The position numbers and the translations under genes are program-made. From NCBI GenBank assembly GCA_001873165.1, contig MNYO01000070.1:2062-7679 (forward strand): a DNA stretch of 5,618 bases, in the 5' to 3' direction. Numbering within the stretch: the first letter of the stretch is position 1; the number at the start of each line of letters is the position of its first letter. Below, piece by piece: positions 1 through 5,452 of this stretch. This stretch comes from Candidatus Gracilibacteria bacterium CG2_30_37_12 (lineage in GTDB: Bacteria > Patescibacteriota > Gracilibacteria > BD1-5 > UBA2023). Below the pieces are notes generated by a model, which saw only the letters and a program-made list of their open reading frames with translations, was not told where the DNA came from and made no database searches.

Positions 1-23
1 GAAATGAGATAAATAATTTTCCC

Positions 24-51
24 TTTACTTTTTAACTCGATTTCATACTAT
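24..51 (+). promoter_or_regulatory. weak candidate promoter for hflX
   Basis: A TTTACT box (24-29) and a TACTAT box (46-51) are 16 nt apart just before the first in-frame ATG at 59. Both boxes are imperfect. If they are used, transcription would begin at or within a few bases of ATG 59, giving a leaderless or nearly leaderless message, which fits the lack of a Shine-Dalgarno. This is inference from spacing only. Confidence 0.25.
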
Positions 52-58
52 TTTGTAC

Positions 59-1213
59 ATGAATCCATTCAATCAACAACACCTTCTTTCTATGAAAACC
101 ATTATCGTTGATATCGCTCCGAGAAATATCAAAACTGAGGATCTCGAATCTCGTATGACGGAGCTCGAAAATCTCGTGTCTACCTATGGCGACACAGTAG
201 TTGTGAAACGTATCCAGAAACGGGATACTCCGGATTATGCGACGTATGTCGGAACGGGAAAACTCGACGAGATGATTGTGGCTGGCGAAGAGCTCGGAGC
301 GGAGAGAATTATTATCGGAAATATATTGAAGCCGGCACAGATCTATCATATCAACGAGATACTTCGAGAACGGAAATCCAGAATTCAGGCTTGGGATAGA
401 ATCGATCTCATATTGAAAATATTCGACCAACATGCGCACTCACCGGAAGCCAAACTCCAGATCGAGCTCGCCTCTATCCGTCACATGGGACCACGGATAT
501 TTGGAATGGGAATGGAACTCTCCCGACAGGGATGAGGAGGATCAGGCGCCATGCGCGGACTCGGGGAAACCAATACCGAGATCATGAAGCGCCATCTCCG
601 CGACCATGAACTGAAAATCATCGAGAAACTGGAGCGATATAGTAAGACCCGAAGCGAACACCGCAAGGCTCGCAAACGAAAGGGTCTGAAAACCGTCGGG
701 ATTGTTGGGTACACGAACGCCGGAAAATCCACTCTTATGAATATTCTGACTCGCAAAGGAGTTCTCGCGGAAGACAAACTCTTTGCAACTCTTGGGACGA
801 GTGTCGGGAAGATGACTCTCAAAAAGCAAGAATCCGGAGAATGGGGAGAATACCGAGGACAGGAGGTATTGGTCAATGATACCATCGGGTTCATTCGAGA
901 CTTGCCTCCAGAACTCATCCGGGCGTTTTCTTCGACACTTGAGGATTCCATCGAGGCAGATATACTACTCCATGTCATCGATGCAAGCGACCCAAAGGTC
1001 CTCGAGAAGATAGACATCGTGGACATAACCCTCCAGCATATCGGAGCAGAACAACCGAGAATCTATGTATTCAACAAAATCGACAATATGTCCGAGCTTG
1101 CCATCCTCATGATGAAGGAGCAATTCGCCGAATTAACCCCCATCTTTATCAGTGCAGTGAGTAAGTGGGGAATTGAGGAATTGAAGGAGAGAATTGGAGA
1201 GATGGTGGAATAA
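59..1213 (+). CDS. hflX: HflX ribosome-associated GTPase, with one in-frame TGA read as Gly
   Basis: HflX is a cytoplasmic GTPase that binds the 50S subunit and, in studied bacteria, splits stalled or hibernating ribosomes. The 384-residue product has the N-terminal HflX domain (about 10-165, with VGTGKLDEM), a helical linker, and a G domain: GYTNAGKST (217-225), DTIGF (from 274), NKID (339-342) and SAVSK (365-369). Codon 159 (533-535) is TGA, inside LSRQG-x-GGSGAMRGLGET, which matches the family LSRQGGGIGTRGPGET loop. It must therefore be glycine, not a stop; under the standard code the gene would look like two broken pieces. The protein ends right after the G domain and lacks the roughly 50-60 residue C-terminal domain of E. 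coli HflX. The usual FATLD after the G1 region is FATLG here. ATG 59 is taken as start; ATG 92 (MKTIIVDI, 373 residues) is equally possible, and neither has a Shine-Dalgarno. One of 30 glycines is TGA. The last 30 codons recur at 1771-1862. Confidence 0.95.
1122..1213 (+). repeat. direct repeat copy 1: hflX 3' end, left of hicBA
   Basis: The last 92 nt of hflX, including its TAA stop, match 1771-1862 at 83 of 92 positions with no gaps. This copy is the functional end of the gene. It begins with a 13-nt palindrome, AATTCGCCGAATT (1122-1134). Together with copy 2 it brackets the whole hicBA cassette, including its terminator and promoter. Recombination between the copies would delete 649 bp and leave an intact hflX. 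Confidence 0.93.
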
Positions 1214-1218
1214 AAACG

Positions 1219-1260
1219 AAAAACTACTACAAATAGTTTATAGTAAACTGTTCATAGTAG
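1219..1260 (-). terminator. intrinsic terminator of hicBA
   Basis: Reading the minus strand after the hicA stop, a long imperfect hairpin forms. Its outer stem is CTACTA/TAGTAG (1255-1260 with 1224-1229) and its inner stem is AGTTTA/TAAACT around a CTA loop (1235-1249), with two G-U and two A-U pairs between. Five T residues (1219-1223) follow at once, then CGTTTTT. The T run is only on the minus-strand side, so it serves hicBA rather than hflX. It sits within a few bases of the hflX stop codon. Confidence 0.7.
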
Positions 1261-1280
1261 CGTAAATTTAGTAAGCAATT

Positions 1281-1490
1281 CTATTTCTCCAAATCTTCCT
1301 TTGTCAGTCCTGTTTGTTTGAGAATCGCCATAAGTGTTCCTACGGGGATATCTTTCTTATGAAGTGGAACAGTCGTTCGTTTCTTTGAAGTACTCTGGTA
1401 CATAATCACATGACTTCCTGTTATATGATCTTCGATCCACCCCATTCTCTTCAAAAATGCGATAATATCTTTCGGTTTATACTGTTTCAT
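1281..1490 (-). CDS. hicA: HicA family toxin (mRNA interferase)
   Basis: HicA toxins are small double-stranded-RNA-binding-fold RNases that cut mRNA in the cytoplasm and are neutralised by HicB. The 69-residue product shows the family pattern throughout: an N-terminal KPKDIIAFLKRMGW helix, the catalytic-histidine motif GSH (GSHVIMY), a VPLHKKDIPVGTLMAILKQTGL core, and a short acidic C-terminal end. Its length is typical. The same frame is open upstream to an ATG at 1547, but those extra 19 residues lie inside hicB and do not fit the family, so ATG 1490 is preferred. It overlaps the 3' end of hicB by 14 nt, and no Shine-Dalgarno is visible, so translational coupling to hicB is likely. The stop is TAG. 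It contains no TGA codons. It is transcribed towards hflX. Confidence 0.93.
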   Translation of the reverse strand: MKQYKPKDIIAFLKRMGWIEDHITGSHVIMYQSTSKKRTTVPLHKKDIPVGTLMAILKQTGLTKEDLEK

Positions 1491-1704
1491 AGACAGAGAC
1501 TGAGGAGATAAATCGGGTTTTTTCTTCCACCGGAATATATTCCCCATGCTTCCTCTGAGAGGAGATATATGCCTTTATAGCATCCTGTACCATCTCTCTT
1601 GCCTCTTCTATATTTTCTCCATAAGAAACACATCCCGGTAGTTCCAGAACTTCCACGGTATACCCCCCTTCTGGCTCCTGTGTAAAGATGGTCGTATATT
1701 GCAT
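1477..1704 (-). CDS. hicB: HicB family antitoxin, short form
   Basis: This is the antitoxin of the HicA/HicB pair; it binds and blocks HicA. The 75-residue protein has the HicB partial-RNase-H-like pattern: an opening strand MQYTTIFTQEPEGGYTVEV, then LPGCVSYGENIEEAREM and a helix DAIKAYISSQRKHGEYIP. It ends soon after the GEYIP motif, so it lacks the C-terminal ribbon-helix-helix or helix-turn-helix DNA-binding domain of longer HicB proteins. It could be an antitoxin that does not repress its promoter by itself. hicB is first and hicA second, the reverse of the E. coli hicAB order. ATG 1704 is the only ATG after an in-frame TAA (1735-1737), and no Shine-Dalgarno precedes it. None of its glycines is TGA. 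The stop is TAA. Confidence 0.9.
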   Translation of the reverse strand: MQYTTIFTQEPEGGYTVEVLELPGCVSYGENIEEAREMVQDAIKAYISSQRKHGEYIPVEEKTRFISSVSVYETV

Positions 1705-1735
1705 AGTATGAATGATTATATAAATATACGACCAT
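1688..1735. promoter_or_regulatory. 13-bp inverted repeat across the hicB start, candidate operator
   Basis: ATGGTCGTATATT (1688-1700) and AATATACGACCAT (1723-1735) are perfect inverted copies separated by 22 nt. The spacer holds the hicB ATG (1704-1702) and a TATAAT on the minus strand (1720-1715). The left arm lies in codons 2-6 of hicB. The layout suits an operator for autoregulation, or an mRNA hairpin that hides the hicB start. HicB here lacks a DNA-binding domain, so the binder, if any, is unknown. Confidence 0.6.
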
Positions 1736-1760
1736 TATATACTGAGGAATGAAAAATCAA
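1715..1760 (-). promoter_or_regulatory. candidate hicBA promoter(s)
   Basis: Two TATAAT boxes lie on the minus strand, at 1739-1734 and 1720-1715. The first has a TTGATT -35-like box (1760-1755) at a short 15-nt spacing and would start transcription about 23 nt before hicB. The second has no clear -35 and would give an almost leaderless hicB message. Both overlap or touch the 13-bp inverted repeat arms, so a factor bound there would block transcription. The -35 box lies between the orphan hflX tail and the operator, inside the repeat-bounded segment. Confidence 0.45.
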
Positions 1761-1862
1761 AAAGATTTTGAATTCGCCGAATTAAACCCCATCTTTATCA
1801 GTGCGGTGAGTAAGCGGGGAATCGAGGAGTTGAAGGAGAGAATTGGGGAGATAGCGGAGTAA
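1749..1862 (+). pseudogene. orphan copy of the hflX 3' end (direct repeat copy 2 at 1771-1862)
   Basis: Positions 1771-1862 repeat hflX 1122-1213 with nine substitutions and no indels. Five are synonymous and four change residues (T to N, W to R, M to I, V to A). The frame stays open from an ATG at 1749 (MKNQKDFEFAEL...) to the TAA at 1860-1862, giving a 37-codon frame whose last 30 residues equal the HflX tail apart from those changes. It has no G domain and cannot be a GTPase. The best reading is the left-behind end of the original hflX after the hicBA segment arrived with its own copy of the gene end. A short expressed peptide cannot be excluded. It converges on the membrane-protein gene with 7 nt between the stops. 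Confidence 0.85.
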
Positions 1863-1869
1863 GTATTTT

Positions 1870-2325
1870 TTAACTAGGAAATATCAATTCTGAAACAAGT
1901 CCTACTATACCAAATGCTCCAAAAAATAGCACCAATCAAATGAGTGATAGTCAAAGTGCTTTCAAGTCAGATCAAAATTTCTTATCTAAGTTTTCTTTTG
2001 CCCATTTGTCTACGAAGTTTGTCTGAAGTAAGACAAATATAATTGGCCATAAAAATCAAATTTTTAAACTAGATGTTTCAGGAATTTTAAAAATTAAAAC
2101 ATAGGCAACTATAATCGTTCCTAAGATTGTTCCAATCAGTGTATACAGTGCATAATCTTTATATCATAGCTTTTTAAAATTTAAATATACCAATAATCAT
2201 CCTGCCAACGGTCAACAAAGCCATGAAAATACTCATACTGTAGTATTTGAAAAAGGGGCATCTTTATCAACAATAGTTCTTTTTACTACTTGCGTAACCT
2301 CCTTAACTTCTATTAAATTACTCAT
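1870..2325 (-). CDS. hypothetical four-helix membrane protein, hidden by eight TGA=Gly codons
   Basis: Reading TGA as glycine opens a 151-residue frame from ATG (2325) to TAA (1870-1872). TGA falls at codons 31, 38, 43, 54, 90, 118, 125 and 130, for example in VGVFSWLCGPLAGG and KALGLSLIGL. The N-terminal 28 residues are polar (MSNLIEVKEVTQVV). Four hydrophobic segments follow, at about 29-50, 57-80, 88-104 and 122-148, linked by basic loops (NFKKLGYKDYA, DKWAKENLDKKFG). The GPLAGG-x-LVYLNFKKLG stretch resembles a motif I recall from uncharacterised small bacterial membrane proteins; I cannot name a family. Eight of its 14 glycines are TGA, far more than in hflX or infB, and it is visibly more AT-rich than they are. 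No Shine-Dalgarno precedes the ATG. Its leader holds interleaved inverted repeats. Function is unknown. The reading frame itself is well supported by length, composition and start/stop placement. Confidence 0.87.
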
Positions 2326-2345
2326 GTTTTCTATAAATTAAAAAG

Positions 2346-2444
2346 GTAAAGTATTAACAAACAAAAAATGGGTAATTATCCGTTTGTCGCCAAACAAATT
2401 CCTATTTAACACTTTACAGGGTAGATGAGTGGATAATTACCCAT
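2346..2444 (-). promoter_or_regulatory. interleaved inverted repeats, possible pseudoknot leader
   Basis: Two arm pairs interlock. GTAAAGTATTAA (2346-2357) faces TTAACACTTTAC (2406-2417). ATGGGTAATTATCC (2368-2381) faces GGATAATTACCCAT (2431-2444), a perfect 14-bp match. A small hairpin, GTTTG-tcgc-CAAAC (2382-2395), lies between. On the minus-strand RNA the order is A-B-hairpin-A'-B', an H-type pseudoknot topology. The single mismatch in the first pair becomes a G-U pair only in that RNA, which suggests the minus-strand transcript is the one that folds. The last arm ends 20 nt before the membrane-gene ATG. An alternative is a pair of protein-binding operators or the ends of a tiny 77-bp inserted element. 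Confidence 0.6.
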
Positions 2445-2495
2445 CAATTACACCTTATAAAATGTATTTAAATTAGAATCTGCTTGGCACGATCG

Positions 2496-2524
2496 ATTAT
2501 ATAAATTCTCCTGAAAAAGCAAAA
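2496..2524 (-). promoter_or_regulatory. candidate promoter for the membrane-protein gene
   Basis: A perfect TATAAT lies on the minus strand (2501-2496), within TTTATATAAT. The -35 region is poor: TTGCTT at 2522-2517 with 15-nt spacing, or TTTTGC at 2524-2519 with 17-nt spacing. A start near 2489 would give a leader of about 160 nt that contains all the inverted repeats at 2346-2444. The box sits directly after the infB terminator, which favours an independent transcription unit. Confidence 0.45.
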
Positions 2525-2526
2525 AG

Positions 2527-2559
2527 AAAATCCCTACAAGTTGAACTTGTAGGGATTTT
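2527..2559. terminator. bidirectional intrinsic terminator after infB
   Basis: AAAATCCCTACAAGTT (2527-2542) and AACTTGTAGGGATTTT (2544-2559) are perfect 16-nt inverted arms around one central G. In practice this is a strong GC-cored stem of 14 bp with a 5-nt loop. T-rich tracts follow on both strands: TTTTT at 2556-2560 on the plus strand, and TTTTCTTTTT (2530-2521) on the minus strand. It lies about 140 nt beyond the infB stop and insulates infB from the membrane-protein unit. Confidence 0.88.
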
Positions 2560-2629
2560 TACCTTCCCAGAACTTTGGAATTTCCTGAAAAACGATGAAA
2601 TTTTTGTGAAAACTGCGTACTGTAGTGAA

Positions 2630-2645
2630 CCGTACAGCTGTACGG
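2630..2645. repeat. 16-nt perfect palindrome in the infB 3' untranslated region
   Basis: CCGTACAGCTGTACGG is perfectly self-complementary. It lies between the infB stop and its terminator, inside a 140-nt stretch (2561-2701) with no convincing gene. It could be a dimeric protein-binding site or an RNA hairpin after infB. A second small hairpin, GAAC-ataaa-GTTC (2667-2679), lies nearby. Confidence 0.55.
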
Positions 2646-2701
2646 AGAACGAAGCACGTAAAGTTTGAACATAAAGTTCGCGTTTTGCAGAGATTCCAGC
2701 C

Positions 2702-5176
2702 TTACTTCTTAATGACTGTCTTGTACATTTCAAGCACATCCCCAATCTCCAGTCTCACATCCCCTTTGTACGAGATACCACATTCATCTCCTGCTTCCAC
2801 TTCATTCACATCGAGAAGTCCAGACTTGAGGTTCGCAACTTCTCCGTTGGCAATCTTCTTTCCATCTCGGATGATACGGATCTTCGCTCGGTTCTCAATC
2901 TTTCCAGATTTCACCTCGAGTCCGACAATCATCTTGTCTTTTCCAGTATAGAATATAGCTTTCACTTTGGCATCTCCGAGTTCGACATCCTCGTAACGAG
3001 TGTCGACCATACCCGTGATAATCGCTTCCACTCGATCAAGTACATGATAGATAACCTTCTTGTCGATGAACTCGATTTTTGAATTAGCAAGAGTGTTTTT
3101 GGCTCGTACTCCGACTCTGACGTTGTAGGCGATAAGGATCGCTTGGCTCGTACCCGCAAGCACCACATCAGAATCATTCACATCTCCAACGGCAGAGTGG
3201 ATAAAAGTTACGCGAGTCTCCCCGGTAGAGAGCTTGGAAAGAGCATTCTTGAGAGCTTCCAGACTTCCGTTGGATTCACATTTGAGTACGACTTTGAGTT
3301 GTTTGAGCCCTCCAGTTTTGAGTCGGTTGAGGAGAAGATCGAGGGAAGCTCCTTCGAAATTATGGATACTCTTCGTACTCTGTATGAGTTGGAATTCGTG
3401 TGCTTTGCTCGCAGCAGTGAGAGAGTCTGGAACCACTTGGAGGATATCTCCACCTCCGACGGTCTTGGACATACCAGAAACAAGCACAGGAACTGATGGT
3501 CCGGCATAATCAACGTTCTTCCCCTTGAAATCTCGGAGGAATCGAACACGTCCGCTTGCGGATCCACAAGCAACATAGTCTCCTTTCTTGATCGTACCCG
3601 TATTTACGAGCACGGTTGCCAGAGGTCCGAGTTTCGCATCGAGATGCGATTCGATAACGGTTGCAATGGCTGGTCGGTCAATAGTTGCTTTGAGTTCCAT
3701 CATCTCGGTTGAGAGGAGAATCATATCGAGAAGATCATCAATTCCGAGTCCTGTATGAGCAGAAACAGGTACTACGACAGTATCTCCACCCCATTTCTCT
3801 GGTTGGAGTCCTTGTTCAGAAAGTTGTCCATATATGAGTTCCACATTAGCTCCTGGCTTATCCATCTTATTGATAGCGATAATCATTGGAACATTTGCTT
3901 CTTTTGCATGATTGATAGATTCGATAGTTTGAGGTTTCATTCCCTCATCCCCAGCGATAACAATCACGGCGAGGTCGGTAAGTTTCGCACCGCGCGCACG
4001 CATAATAGAGAATGCCTCATGTCCTGGAGTATCAAGGAATGTAATTTTCTTTCCATTCTTTTCCACTTGGTAGGCACCGATTTTTTGAGTAATACCTCCC
4101 GCCTCGCCTTTGGTAATCTCCGTACTGCGAATATAATCGAGGATGGAAGTTTTTCCGTGATCGACGTGTCCCATGACAGAAACAATCGGCGCACGAGTTA
4201 CCATTTTTGACACATCGTCATTTTTCAGAAGCTCTTCGATGTTCCCTTCCATAAGACTCGAAACACTTGCTTTGGTACTGATTTCTTTAGTAACAGTGAT
4301 TTTGAATATCTCTCCGATGAGGAAACAAGTATCGAAGTCGATTTTCGTATTAATCGTCACCATCATCCCATTTTTCATGAGTTCGGTGATAATCTTCACG
4401 AGTGGAACCCCGATTTTTTCAGAGAATTCCTTTACGGTAAGTACTTCTGGTATAGTAATTTCCTGACCCGTTTTGTCGGTCAAAGTCTGTTTGATATCAT
4501 CAATCTCTTTCTCTTTCTTCTCTAACGCGCTCGAAGCTTTTCCTGAACGACGGAATCCTCCATCATCCTCAGCATATCCGCGAGTTTTGAGAGTTTTTCG
4601 TCTGCCACGTCTCTCATTACTGTAAGAAAATGGAGATTTTCCAGAACCCGCCTTTGGTTTATTTTCCCCAAAAACGCGTTTTGGAGCACCAGATCCTTCT
4701 GAGGATTTCGGAGTAAATACGAATGGTGTAGGAGTTGTTGCAGCCGGTTTCGTCACGGGAGTGGTTTTTTCTGTTTGATGAGATGTATATCGAGGTACAA
4801 ATGGTTTTTTCTTGGTATTGTCTCGTGGAGTAAATACGGAAGGTGTCGGAGCTGTAGCTTTTGGTAGACTCTCAGGAGTTTCAGATACAAATGGTTTTTC
4901 TACCACTACTTCTTTCACTTTTGCTGCTTCGGGCGACCAAATAATAGCAACAGTAGATTTTTTCTCTTTTATTTTTACTGCTGGTTTTTGTGCTGGACTC
5001 GCAAGTGCTCATTCTGAGATATGTATCGTCTCTTCTTTTGTGGGAGTTTCTTCCACTTTCTTGACTTTTACTTTCAGTTTGAGTCATTTCCTTTTGGAAG
5101 TATCTTCCTCTGTAGCGGAAGGAGTAGGGATGTGAGCATAGTAGTCATCGAAACTTGTAGTAGTCTTTTCTGCCAT
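2702..5176 (-). CDS. infB: Translation initiation factor IF-2, with two TGA=Gly codons
   Basis: IF-2 is the GTPase that places initiator tRNA in the 30S P site and promotes subunit joining. The 824-residue product has a long variable N-terminal region (1-240) with a repeated VFTP motif ([18 protein letters not shown]), an IF2_N-type domain (about 243-292, [17 protein letters not shown]), and a G domain: GHVDHGKT (336-343), [12 protein letters not shown] (358-369), DTPGH (382-386), NKMD (436-439) and SAHTG (472-476). The C-terminal IF-2 domains follow to a TAA stop. Codons 31 (5084-5086) and 56 (5009-5011) are TGA. Under the standard code the gene would start at MKEVVV (4918) and lose 86 residues. 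ATG 5176 is chosen because it is the only ATG after an in-frame TAA seven codons upstream. No Shine-Dalgarno precedes it. Only 2 of about 66 glycines are TGA, both outside the conserved domains. No nusA or rbfA, common neighbours of infB, flanks it here. Confidence 0.96.
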
Positions 5177-5180
5177 TAGT

Positions 5181-5255
5181 TTAAAAGGGGATAATTATTA
5201 AGAAAAGGAACACACAAGCAACTGCTTTTTGAGCAATTTTATTGTCTGTTTCCAT
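5181..5255 (-). CDS. candidate small leader or membrane peptide upstream of infB
   Basis: A 24-codon frame starts at ATG 5255, just after the likely infB transcription start (about 5274), and ends with TAA at 5181-5183, four bases before the infB ATG. It begins polar (METDNKIAQKA) and ends in a hydrophobic run (VFLFLIIIPF), like a minimal membrane peptide. Its position and the 4-nt gap suit translational coupling to infB or a regulatory upstream frame. It could equally be chance in AT-rich DNA. It contains no glycine, so the code does not help. No Shine-Dalgarno is seen. Confidence 0.35.
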   Translation of the reverse strand: METDNKIAQKAVACVFLFLIIIPF

Positions 5256-5280
5256 TTTTGTTATGTAGTAATAGTATAGG

Positions 5281-5308
5281 AGTATATGTTTTCGGGTTCT
5301 AAAGTCAA
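5281..5308 (-). promoter_or_regulatory. sigma70-type promoter for infB
   Basis: On the minus strand TTGACT (5308-5303) and TATACT (5286-5281) are separated by 16 nt, each one base from consensus. Transcription would start near 5274, leaving a leader of about 100 nt before infB that contains the 24-codon upstream frame. A second TATACT (5278-5273) follows without a matching -35 box. Confidence 0.72.
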
Positions 5309-5415
5309 AAAACTTATCATTTTTTTGGAGAATGGGGTTTTGGTGGAAATAAAATAATTTTTCATAGTAAGAAAGAAAGAGATTATTATTAGACTTGTCC
5401 CGTAATAATATATTT

Positions 5416-5448
5416 ACAAAAAAGAGGAGGTTTTCTCTTCTTTTTTGT
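5416..5448. terminator. terminator after the transposase gene
   Basis: ACAAAAAAGAGGAG (5416-5429) pairs with the stretch at 5435-5448 (ending CTTCTTTTTTGT) around a GTTTT loop; one pair is G-T. The stem has A and T tracts at its base on both strands, so it may work in both directions. It begins 4 nt after the transposase TAG stop, reading leftwards, and would keep transposase transcription out of infB. Confidence 0.72.
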
Positions 5449-5452
5449 ATTT

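Larger units (their letters stand above)
2326..2701. other. intergenic region between infB and the membrane-protein gene
   Basis: No convincing gene is seen in these 376 bases even with TGA read as glycine. From right to left the stretch holds the infB 3' untranslated region with a palindrome (2630-2645), the bidirectional terminator (2527-2559), a TATAAT box (2496-2501), and the leader with interleaved inverted repeats (2346-2444). The reading frame that continues through the terminator palindrome on the minus strand (ending near 2497) is judged fortuitous. Confidence 0.7.

Noticed and set aside
53..535. hflX as a pseudogene split by a nonsense mutation
   Set aside because: All G-domain motifs are intact and the frame is continuous. 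Several other genes in the window show the same in-frame TGA, so recoding explains it better than decay.
533..535. TGA as tryptophan (mycoplasma-type code) or as selenocysteine
   Set aside because: Tryptophan does not fit the HflX glycine loop, the GPLAGG stretch of the membrane protein or the K-G-x-D-D motif of the transposase. Thirteen sites in unrelated proteins are not expected for selenocysteine, and no family member has it there.
481..1026. 181-codon open frame antisense to hflX
   Set aside because: Its serine/arginine-rich product is a codon mirror of hflX, with no family pattern. hflX on the other strand explains the sequence fully once TGA is read as glycine.
1491..1547. Longer HicA starting at ATG 1547
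   Set aside because: The extra N-terminal residues lie within hicB and do not match the HicA family, which normally begins at the position equivalent to MKQYKPKD.
2559..2672. 37-codon minus-strand frame downstream of infB (MFKLYVLRSP...)
   Set aside because: Its first residues faintly recall GIY-YIG proteins, but the rest does not. It lies over the palindrome and ends on the terminator, so chance is more likely.
2497..2745. 82-codon minus-strand frame overlapping the infB end and terminator
   Set aside because: It begins inside infB in another frame and runs through the terminator palindrome. No domain pattern is seen.
3143..4466. Several 70-150 codon plus-strand frames opposite infB
   Set aside because: They are antisense shadows of the well-conserved infB coding sequence, with low-complexity products.
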